NCBI RefSeq assembly: GCF_018619185.1
Contig: NZ_JAAXYC010000061.1
Span: 1-33,630, forward strand
Origin: Streptomyces sp. McG3
GTDB taxonomy: Bacteria; Actinomycetota; Actinomycetes; Streptomycetales; Streptomycetaceae
DNA: 33,630 nt
Direction: 5' to 3'
The number at the start of each line of letters is the position of its first letter. Position 1 is the first letter of the stretch. The notes under the pieces are model-generated. The model saw only the letters and a list, made by a program, of their open reading frames with translations, searched no databases and was not told where the DNA came from. This document shows positions 1 to 7,264 of the stretch, piece by piece. A program made the translations under genes and the position numbers.

Positions 1-1714
1 CCCCTGGGGCATCCCCGCCGAGGACCCCTACGACGACGAGGACGACGAGGACGACGAGGACGGTCCCCGGCCGCCGGGCCGCCGCGTGCACCTCGCCGGG
101 ACCTGGGACGACGGACCCGGTGCGCGTCCCGTCTCCGCGGGCGGCTCCGGCGAGGACGCGCTCCGCGCCGACTCCCGGCGGCCCGGCCCGCCGGCCCCGG
201 CCCCCAAGCAGCTCGCCCGCACCGCCACGCACCGGGACGGGCGGACCGCCCCCGGGGCCTGGGAGGAGGCCGTCGCGGGCGGCGACGAGCCCGCCGTCTA
301 CCGGGGCCCCGCCACCCCGCTCGCGGCCGAACGCGCCCGCCAGGCACGGATCACCGTCGTCGGAGCCGTCACCGAGCGCTGGGCCCCCGAACAGGCGGGC
401 CCCGTCCACGAGAACTGGCAGCTCGCACCCCCGATCGGCCCCTCCACCGACCTGTGGGCGCTCGGCGCACTCCTCTACCGCGCCGTCCAGGGCCACGCCC
501 CCTACCCCGAGGAGAACGCGGCCGAGCTCGTCCAGATGGTGTGCGGGGAGCCGCCCGCCTTCGCGGAGGAGTGCGGCCCCCTGCGGCCCGTCGTCGAGTC
601 ACTGCTGCGCCAGGACCCCACGGAGCGGCCGGACTTCGAGGAGCTGCGCGGCTGGCTGCGCTCGCTGGTGCGCTCCGCGCCGGAGCCGGAGGCGGGCGCC
701 GACGTCGTCACCCTGCCCGCGCCCGACGCCACCCGGCTCCCCGTCGTACGCCGCCGGGGCGAGCTGGTCCGCCGGCGCCGGGGCCGCTTCGGCGGCGGCT
801 CGGCGCACGGCAGGCACCGCCAGGGGAAGCGTCAGCAGCCGCCGAAGCAGAGCGGCGGCGGCAAGCAGCGGGACCGCCAGGAGTCGCTGCTGCCGCCCGA
901 CCGGTCCGTGCGGATGCCCGTGGAGACCTGGGAGGAGGAGCGCCCGGCCCGCGCACCCCGTGCGCCCAAGGGGCCCCGGGTGCTGCGGGAACCGCCGCGC
1001 CGGGGCGAGGAGTCCTCCTCCCCGCGCAGGCTCGGCCGGCTGCTGCTCGTCCTCATCCTGCTGCTGATGGCCGCCGCCGTCGCGTACGCCGTGATGTTCC
1101 TGCCGAAGCAGGAGCCGGGCAAGGACGGTGGAGCGCCGACGTCGCCCGCCGGCTCCGCCGCACCGCCCGCCGCCTCGGGGGAGCCCGAGCCGTCCGCCTC
1201 GGCGGACGGGTCCGCCGATCCCGGCTCCCAGCAGCCGCAGACCAGCCGGTCGGCCGTGGCGCTCGCCCCCGGCTACGCGCTCCGCAAGGACGCGGAGGGC
1301 TTCGAGGTCGGCGTACCGAAGGACTGGCAGCGCAGCCCCGCCAACGCGAACCGGCAGATCCGCTACGGCAGCGACGGGTTCACCCTGCTCGTGGTGCCCG
1401 GGCGGGACACGGTGAAGGCGGGCGGCGGCGATCCGCTGGACTACCAGCGGGACAAGGAGCCCGAGCTCCAGCCGTTCCGCGACTCCACCTGGTCCTCCTC
1501 GTCCGGACTGCGCCGGGTCGACGTCGGCCGGCAGGCCATGGCCGAGGGGCAGTTCACCTGGCAGGAGAGCGGCGGGCGCGAGGTGTACGTCCGCAATCTC
1601 GCCATGATCGTCGACGGCAGGTACCACGTCATCCAGGTCATCGGGCCCGAGAGCGACCGGGACAAGGTCACCGAGATCTACGAGCAGGCCATCGCCTCGT
1701 ACCGGGTCACCTGA
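1..1714 (+). CDS. Ser/Thr protein kinase, transmembrane, 5'-truncated by window edge
   Basis: The reading frame is open from base 2, so the gene starts outside the window. The visible part holds the end of a Hanks-type kinase domain: an APEQ motif (near base 385), then TDLWALGALLY (helix F region, near 450) and the C-lobe ending near base 660. An acidic Asp/Glu run (bases 29-61) and about 100 Pro/Gly/Arg-rich residues precede APEQ, so the activation segment seems to carry a long disordered insertion. The DFG, HRD and ATP-binding parts lie upstream, unseen. A basic linker (760-1020), one membrane span (about 1033-1104), a Ser/Pro/Ala stalk and an extracellular domain of about 145 residues (from 1260) follow. 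The extracellular domain resembles those of the next two kinases (GFEVGVPKDW near its start). It is probably a membrane sensor kinase. Because the catalytic residues cannot be checked, activity is unknown. Confidence 0.85.
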   Translation, partial: PWGIPAEDPYDDEDDEDDEDGPRPPGRRVHLAGTWDDGPGARPVSAGGSGEDALRADSRRPGPPAPAPKQLARTATHRDGRTAPGAWEEAVAGGDEPAVYRGPATPLAAERARQARITVVGAVTERWAPEQAGPVHENWQLAPPIGPSTDLWALGALLYRAVQGHAPYPEENAAELVQMVCGEPPAFAEECGPLRPVVESLLRQDPTERPDFEELRGWLRSLVRSAPEPEAGADVVTLPAPDATRLPVVRRRGELVRRRRGRFGGGSAHGRHRQGKRQQPPKQSGGGKQRDRQESLLPPDRSVRMPVETWEEERPARAPRAPKGPRVLREPPRRGEESSSPRRLGRLLLVLILLLMAAAVAYAVMFLPKQEPGKDGGAPTSPAGSAAPPAASGEPEPSASADGSADPGSQQPQTSRSAVALAPGYALRKDAEGFEVGVPKDWQRSPANANRQIRYGSDGFTLLVVPGRDTVKAGGGDPLDYQRDKEPELQPFRDSTWSSSSGLRRVDVGRQAMAEGQFTWQESGGREVYVRNLAMIVDGRYHVIQVIGPESDRDKVTEIYEQAIASYRVT

Positions 1715-1873
1715 CCGCCCCTCACACCCGGCCGCGCCCATCCGAACGCCCGAGCACCGCGCCTGATCACTCGTCATCCCCTTCGTTCCGTCAGGGGCGT
1801 TGTGCGGTGCCGACAACCATCACAGTGCGGTCTCGTGGGCGATCCCCGGTTCCGCCTCACCGCCGCGCCTCCG

Positions 1874-1879
1874 TAATCT
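1874..1879 (+). promoter_or_regulatory. Candidate -10 element of second kinase gene
   Basis: TAATCT lies 31 bases before the GTG start at 1911 in the 196-base gap after the first kinase, and fits the Streptomyces TAnnnT -10 pattern. No convincing -35 is visible at normal spacing, so this is a weak call. Confidence 0.35.
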
Positions 1880-1910
1880 GGCCCTTCGAGGAACGGGGCG
1901 GGGACATCAC

Positions 1911-3638
1911 GTGGATCGATCACAGAGCACGGACGCGGGACTGGTGCTGGCGGGGCGCTACCGGCTGGGCGACGTCCTCGGCCGGGGCGGCATGGGCAAG
2001 GTCTGGCGCGCCCACGACGAGGTGCTGCACCGCACCGTCGCCGTCAAGGAGCTGACCGCCGGGCTGTACGTCGCCGAGGCCGACCGGCTCGTCCTGCACG
2101 CCAGGACGCAGAAGGAGGCGCGGGCGGCGGCGCGCATCACGCACCCCGGCGTCGTCACCGTCCACGACGTGATCGAGTACGACAACCGCCCCTGGATCGT
2201 CATGCAGTACGTCGACGGGCCCTCCCTCGCCGACTCCGCCAAGGAGAGCGGCGAGGTCGCCCCGCGCGAGGCGGCCCGGATCGGGCTGCACGTGCTGAGC
2301 GCCCTGCGCGCCGCGCACGCGGCCGGGGTGCTGCACCGCGACGTCAAGCCCGGAAACGTGCTGCTGGCGCGCGACGGGCAGGTGCTGCTGACCGACTTCG
2401 GGATCGCCGCGATCGAGGGCGACTCCACCATCACCCGTACCGGCGAACTGGTCGGCTCCATCGACTACCTCGCCCCGGAACGGGTACGCGGCGGCGACCC
2501 GGGACCGGCCTCCGACCTCTGGTCGTTGGGCGCGACGCTGTACACGGCGGTCGAGGGGACCTCCCCGTTCCGCCGTACGTCCCCGATCTCCACCATGCAG
2601 GCCGTCGTCACCGAGGAGCCGCCCACCCCGGTCAACGCCGGCCCGCTCGGCGCCGTGATCACCGCGCTGCTCCGCAAGGACCCGGAGGACCGGCCCACCG
2701 CCGCCCAGACCGAGCAGATGCTGCTGGACGCGATGGACGGCCGCGAACCCCGCGCCGCCCAGGCGCACGTGCCGACCCAGCGCCTCCCCGAAGACGCCCG
2801 GTACGCCTACCAGGACACGGACGGCGGCCCCGGCGGTCCGAACGGCGACGGCGGTTCCGACGGCGCCACCGCCCGGCTGCCCGGAGGGGCTCCCTCCACG
2901 ACGTCACCGTCCGCCCCCGGCCCGGAGGCCGCCGCCCCGGCCACCGGCCCCGACTCCGCCCCCGTGACCCGGCGTGCCGGATCCCGCTGGCGCACGGTGC
3001 TCGTCGTGGTCGTCGCCGCCGCCGTCCTGGGGGGCGCGGCCGGGCTGTTCGCGATGAAGTACGGGGAGGGCTCGGACGCCCCCGGCGGAACGAGCGGCGG
3101 CACGGCCGCCGGCAGCACACCGTCCGCGGAGCGGACCACCCCGGAGCCGGCGGCGTCCTCGGAGGGGATACCGGAGATACCCGACGGCTGGCACCGGGTC
3201 GACGACCCCGCGGGGTTCAGCCTGGTGGTGCCGGTGGACTGGACCCGGCAGGTCCAGGACGGGCAGATCGACTACACGCCCGACGGCGGGGCCCACCGGA
3301 TCCGCATCAGCGTCGACCCGGACCCGGACTTCGAGCATCCGTATCCGCACATGGAGAACATGGAGGAGCAGCTCTCCGAGCGGCTGCCGGGCTATCAGCG
3401 GATCGGCATGGAGAAGAACACCTTCCGCGACCGGCCGGGCGCCCTCTGGGAGTTCACCTGGAACGAGACCAAGGACCACCCGGGGCCCCGGCACGGGATC
3501 GACCAGATGTACTACGGCGGTCCCGGCGGCCCGGAGTACGCGCTGTACCTGACGGCCCCGCAGGAGGGCTGGGAGTCCAGCCGGGAGAAGTTCGACATCA
3601 TGCTGCGCAGTTGGAGCGCCCCGAAACCCCAGCAGTGA
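1911..3638 (+). CDS. Ser/Thr protein kinase, single-pass transmembrane
   Basis: Complete PknB-type kinase of 575 residues. The N-terminal kinase domain (about 16-275) has the Gly loop GRGGMGKV (24-31), catalytic Lys46 in VAVKEL, HRDVKPGN (142-149), DFG (162-164) and APE (188-190), so it should be active. The activation loop has several Thr residues that could be autophosphorylated. A Pro/Gly/Ser-rich juxtamembrane linker (280-358), one membrane span (about 360-382), a Thr/Ser/Pro stalk and a C-terminal extracellular domain (about 405-570, GFSLVVPVDW near its start) follow. There are no PASTA repeats, so it is not a PknB orthologue. The GTG at 1911 was chosen because it begins just before the conserved domain, with G-rich sequence upstream; the open frame extends back to 1800 but that stretch is not protein-like. 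It lies between two related kinases. The ligand is unknown. Confidence 0.92.
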   Translation: MDRSQSTDAGLVLAGRYRLGDVLGRGGMGKVWRAHDEVLHRTVAVKELTAGLYVAEADRLVLHARTQKEARAAARITHPGVVTVHDVIEYDNRPWIVMQYVDGPSLADSAKESGEVAPREAARIGLHVLSALRAAHAAGVLHRDVKPGNVLLARDGQVLLTDFGIAAIEGDSTITRTGELVGSIDYLAPERVRGGDPGPASDLWSLGATLYTAVEGTSPFRRTSPISTMQAVVTEEPPTPVNAGPLGAVITALLRKDPEDRPTAAQTEQMLLDAMDGREPRAAQAHVPTQRLPEDARYAYQDTDGGPGGPNGDGGSDGATARLPGGAPSTTSPSAPGPEAAAPATGPDSAPVTRRAGSRWRTVLVVVVAAAVLGGAAGLFAMKYGEGSDAPGGTSGGTAAGSTPSAERTTPEPAASSEGIPEIPDGWHRVDDPAGFSLVVPVDWTRQVQDGQIDYTPDGGAHRIRISVDPDPDFEHPYPHMENMEEQLSERLPGYQRIGMEKNTFRDRPGALWEFTWNETKDHPGPRHGIDQMYYGGPGGPEYALYLTAPQEGWESSREKFDIMLRSWSAPKPQQ

Positions 3639-3754
3639 GCGCGGTGCCCGGCGGGCGCCCGATGCTCCGGCCCGGTCGCGAGACGGTCACGGCTCCGCAT
3701 CCGGTGGTCACCCCCGGTGGTGTCCTGCCCGGCGGGTGAACCAGGATAGGGGAC

Positions 3755-5413
3755 ATGACAGATCACGGGGGACGGGCGAACGAGCCCACCAGTTACGGAA
3801 TCCAGCCGCCGCGGGCACCGGGCGGCTTCGGCGCGCCGCATTCCGCGCCGTATCCCGCGCCTCCGGCGCACATTCCGTCCCCCACCGCCCACGCGGACGC
3901 CCCGGACCGTGCGGTGAACCGGCTGATCGGCGGGCGCTACCGGCTGCTCGCCCGGCTGGGGCACGGCGGTATGGGCACGGTGTGGCGGGCCCACGACGAG
4001 GTCGTCGACCGTGAGGTGGCCGTCAAGGAACCGCGCGTACCGGAACACCTCGGCGAGCGCGAGCACAGCACCGTGCACCAGCGCATGCAGCGCGAGGCGC
4101 GGGCCGCCGCCCGGATCGACCACCCCTCCGTCGTGACCGTCCACGACGTGGCCGTCGAGGACGGCAAGCCGTGGATCGTCATGGAACTGGTGCGCGGCCC
4201 GTCGCTCGGCGACCGCCTCCAGGAAGGCACCCTGGACCCCCGTGAGGCGGCCAGGATCGGACTCGCCGTCCTGGACGCGCTGATGGCCGCGCACGCGATC
4301 GGCATCCTGCACCGGGACGTCAAGCCGGACAACGTCATGCTCGGCACCGGCGACCGGGTCGTCCTCACCGACTTCGGGATCGCCCAGGTCGAGGGCGAGC
4401 AGCAGCTCACCGAGACCGGCGCGTTCGTCGGGTCGCCCGAGTACATCTCACCGGAGCGGGTCCTCGGGCAGCGCCCCGGACCGGAGTCGGACCTGTGGTC
4501 GCTGGGCGTCGTGCTGTACGCGGCGGTCGAGGGGATGTCCCCGTACCGCCGCTCGCACACCCCGGCCACTCTTCAGGCCGTGCTGTCCGCCGAGCCGCCG
4601 GTGCCCGCCCGCGGCACCGGCGCGTTCGGCACGCTCGTCATGCAGCTGCTCCGCAAGGACCCCGCCGCGCGCCCGCCGGCCGCCGAGGTCCGCCGGACGC
4701 TCCAGCAGCTGGCCTCCCCGGCGCCGGCGACCTCCGCGTACGGGACGGTCACCGCGGGCGGAGGGGGCGGCGGCAGCAAGTGGGTGCCGCCCGTCCTGCA
4801 CCGCAACCGCGTCGCCCAGGTCGCGCTCGGCGGCGGAGCACTGGCGGTGGCGGTCGCGCTCGTCCTGCTCCTGCTGAACCCGTTCGCGGGCGACGGACCG
4901 CCCGAGGGCTGGCAGGTCCGGCCGGAGAACGAGGTCCTGTCGGCGGACGTCGCCGTGCCGGAGGAGTACAAGCGGGTCCAGGAGGACGACGACGGCGAAC
5001 TGGTCTGGTACGCGGACCCCAGCGGCGTCTTCGAGATCGTCTTCTGGCACCGCCCCGTGAAGAGCGAGGACACTTCCGACGACAACCCCGGCGTCGACCC
5101 GGCGGCCCGCAAGGCGTACTACGAGAAGGGCGGGAAGAGCACCACACAGATGGAGGAGGCCTCCGTCACGTACAAGGACGCCACGCACGAGGGGCGCGAG
5201 GCGGTCGAGATGACCACCGAGTTCGTCCCCTACGCCTCGTCCGACGACGACCCGGTGCGCTACCGCTTCCGGGAGCTGCTGATCCCCGGCGAGAAGGAGA
5301 GCGACCCCTATTGGCACGTGCGGGTGCGGATGCCCGCCGAGGGGCAGGCCGCCAAGGACGGCGACGCGATCTTCAGCGAGGTCACCGAAGGGCTGAAGAT
5401 TCACGCTTCCTGA
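3755..5413 (+). CDS. Ser/Thr protein kinase, single-pass transmembrane
   Basis: Complete kinase of 552 residues. A Pro/Ala-rich N-terminal tail of about 55 residues precedes the kinase domain (60-320). It has Gly loop GHGGMGTVW (69-77), catalytic Lys91, HRDVKPDN (186-193), DFG (206-208) and SPE (232-234) in place of APE, a substitution often tolerated. After a Gly-rich linker there is one membrane span (about 353-376), then an acidic extracellular domain of about 175 residues starting DVAVPEEYKR, which parallels the ectodomains of the two upstream kinases. The ATG at 3755 has AGGATAGGGGAC just before it. The 116-base gap to the upstream kinase and the common orientation suggest the three genes belong together. 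An inverted repeat right after the stop probably ends the group. The substrate is unknown. Confidence 0.92.
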   Translation: MTDHGGRANEPTSYGIQPPRAPGGFGAPHSAPYPAPPAHIPSPTAHADAPDRAVNRLIGGRYRLLARLGHGGMGTVWRAHDEVVDREVAVKEPRVPEHLGEREHSTVHQRMQREARAAARIDHPSVVTVHDVAVEDGKPWIVMELVRGPSLGDRLQEGTLDPREAARIGLAVLDALMAAHAIGILHRDVKPDNVMLGTGDRVVLTDFGIAQVEGEQQLTETGAFVGSPEYISPERVLGQRPGPESDLWSLGVVLYAAVEGMSPYRRSHTPATLQAVLSAEPPVPARGTGAFGTLVMQLLRKDPAARPPAAEVRRTLQQLASPAPATSAYGTVTAGGGGGGSKWVPPVLHRNRVAQVALGGGALAVAVALVLLLLNPFAGDGPPEGWQVRPENEVLSADVAVPEEYKRVQEDDDGELVWYADPSGVFEIVFWHRPVKSEDTSDDNPGVDPAARKAYYEKGGKSTTQMEEASVTYKDATHEGREAVEMTTEFVPYASSDDDPVRYRFRELLIPGEKESDPYWHVRVRMPAEGQAAKDGDAIFSEVTEGLKIHAS

Positions 5414-5420
5414 GCGCCGC

Positions 5421-5447
5421 GGGCCGACCGCCGGGGGTGCTCGGCCC
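5421..5447 (+). terminator. Hairpin after third kinase
   Basis: GGGCCGA (5421-5427) and TCGGCCC (5441-5447) form a 7-bp stem with a 13-base loop, 7 bases after the kinase stop codon. There is no T tract, which is usual for Streptomyces terminators. Confidence 0.5.
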
Positions 5448-5540
5448 GCATAGCCACTGATCAGCGGTTATGTCGCCAGCGATCACTGGCTCGTTCGAGG
5501 AAGGTGCCCGACAGGGGTGGCGGGTCCTGTGAAAAACTGT

Positions 5541-5577
5541 TACCCACGGGTACCCAAAGGCTGCGACGGGACATACT
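5541..5577 (+). promoter_or_regulatory. Candidate gabD2 promoter with short inverted repeat
   Basis: TACCC-AC-GGGTA (5541-5552) is a small inverted repeat sitting where a -35 would be. CATACT (5572-5577) is a -10-like hexamer 9 bases before the ATG at 5587. No ribosome-binding site is seen between them, so the mRNA may be leaderless. The inverted repeat could be an operator. Confidence 0.4.
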
Positions 5578-5586
5578 CTCGGCCTC

Positions 5587-7203
5587 ATGACGGACTCGCA
5601 GGCCCCTGACGCCCCTCTCGGTACGAACCCCGTGGCGGTCGCCCCCGCCGGTGTGCGCAACGCCGCCGACGTGGTCACCCCCGAGGTGGTCGCCCAGCTC
5701 ACCCGCGGCGTCGTCGGGTCGGGCCTCACGGCCAACCACACCCCCTTCACCGGGGAGAAGCTGGCCGACCTGCCGGAGTCCACCCCCGAGGACGTCGCCA
5801 CCGCCTTCGACCGGGCCCGCGCGGCCCAGCCCGTCTGGGCCGCCGTCCCCGTACGGCAGCGCGCCGCCGTCCTGCTGCGCTTCCACGACCTCGTCCTCAG
5901 CCGCCAGTCCGAGGTCCTCGACCTCATCCAGCTGGAGACCGGCAAGGCCCGCCTGCACGCCCACGAGGAGGTGCAGGCCATCGCCATCGCCGCCCGCCAC
6001 TACGGGCGCAAGGCCGCCGCCTACCTCAAGCCCCGCCGTCACACCGGCGTCGTCCCGATCCTCACCAAGGTCACCGAACTGCGCCAGCCGCGCGGCGTCG
6101 TCGGCCAGATCGCCCCCTGGAACTACCCGCTCGAACTCTCCGTGGGCGACGCGCTGCCCGCGTTCGTCTCCGGCAACGCCGTCGTGATGAAGCCCGACAC
6201 GGAGACCGCGCTCACCGCCCTGTGGGCCCGCGACCTGCTGATCGAGGCCGGACTGCCCGCCGAGGTCTTCCAGGTCGTCCTCGGCGAGGGGCCCGTCGTG
6301 GGGCCCGAGGTGGTCAGCCGCGCCGACTACGTCTCCTTCACCGGCTCCACCCGCACCGGCCGCGAGGTCGCCGTCGGCGCCGCGTCCCGGCTGGTCGGCG
6401 TCTCCCTGGAGCTCGGCGGCAAGAACGCCATGCTCGTGCTGAAGGACGCCGACGTCGAGAAGGCCGCCGCCGGAGCCGTCCGCGCCTGCTTCGCCTCCGC
6501 CGGGCAGCTCTGCATCTCCATCGAGCGGCTGTACGTCCACGAGTCCGTCGCCGACGACTTCGTGGAGCGCTTCGCCACCCGGACCAAGGCCATGCGGCTC
6601 GGCAGCGCCCTCGCCTACGGGGCCGACATGGGCTCCCTCGTCGGTGAACGCCAGCTGGAGGCCGTCACGCGCCACGTCGACGAGGCCGTCGAGAAGGGGG
6701 CGAAGCTCGTCGCCGGCGGCGTCGCCCGTCCCGACATCGGCCCGCTGTTCTACGAGCCGACCATCCTCGACGGGGTGGAGGCCCCGATGGCCGTCTGCAC
6801 CGAGGAGACCTTCGGGCCGGTCGTCTCGATCTACCGCTTCAGCGACGAGGACGAGGTGATCGCGCTGGCCAACGCCACCCCGTACGGCCTCAACTCCAGC
6901 GTCTGGACCACCGACTCCCGCCGCGGTCACCGGGTCGCGGCCCGGCTGCGCACCGGCACCGTCAACATCAACGAGGGGTTCGCCCCCGCCTACGGCAGCG
7001 TCCAGGCCCCGATGGGCGGCATGAAGGACTCCGGCCTCGGCCGACGACACGGCTCCGAGGGCATCCTCAAGTACACCGAGGCCCAGACCGTCGCCCAGCA
7101 GCGGCTGATGCCGCTCGCGCCCTCCTTCGGGCTGGACGACGAGAAGTACGCCGCGCTCATGACCAGCAGCCTCAAGGCGATGAAGGCGTTCCGGCTGCGC
7201 TGA
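5587..7203 (+). CDS. gabD2: Succinic semialdehyde dehydrogenase (GabD2-type)
   Basis: Aldehyde dehydrogenase superfamily enzyme of 538 residues, predicted to oxidise succinic semialdehyde to succinate with NAD(P)+, as at the end of GABA breakdown. Visible motifs in order are the cofactor-site motif APWNYPL, FTGSTRTGREVA, the ELGGK loop with the general-base Glu, the catalytic Cys in FASAGQLCIS, and EETFGPVVSIY. The segments RPDIGPLFYEPT and GRRHGSEGILKYTE recall mycobacterial GabD2 (Rv1731), on which the symbol is based. About 40 Pro/Ala-rich residues precede the conserved domain. The start has no Shine-Dalgarno sequence but a -10-like CATACT lies 9 bases upstream. The GMC oxidoreductase gene follows after 61 bases on the same strand, so the two may be co-transcribed. 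The exact aldehyde substrate is inferred from family only. Confidence 0.9.
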   Translation: MTDSQAPDAPLGTNPVAVAPAGVRNAADVVTPEVVAQLTRGVVGSGLTANHTPFTGEKLADLPESTPEDVATAFDRARAAQPVWAAVPVRQRAAVLLRFHDLVLSRQSEVLDLIQLETGKARLHAHEEVQAIAIAARHYGRKAAAYLKPRRHTGVVPILTKVTELRQPRGVVGQIAPWNYPLELSVGDALPAFVSGNAVVMKPDTETALTALWARDLLIEAGLPAEVFQVVLGEGPVVGPEVVSRADYVSFTGSTRTGREVAVGAASRLVGVSLELGGKNAMLVLKDADVEKAAAGAVRACFASAGQLCISIERLYVHESVADDFVERFATRTKAMRLGSALAYGADMGSLVGERQLEAVTRHVDEAVEKGAKLVAGGVARPDIGPLFYEPTILDGVEAPMAVCTEETFGPVVSIYRFSDEDEVIALANATPYGLNSSVWTTDSRRGHRVAARLRTGTVNINEGFAPAYGSVQAPMGGMKDSGLGRRHGSEGILKYTEAQTVAQQRLMPLAPSFGLDDEKYAALMTSSLKAMKAFRLR

Positions 7204-7264
7204 GCGCCTCGGGAGCCACAGCGACCTCCGCCCTTTTCGTACCGATTCCGTTCCGAGGAGTGCC

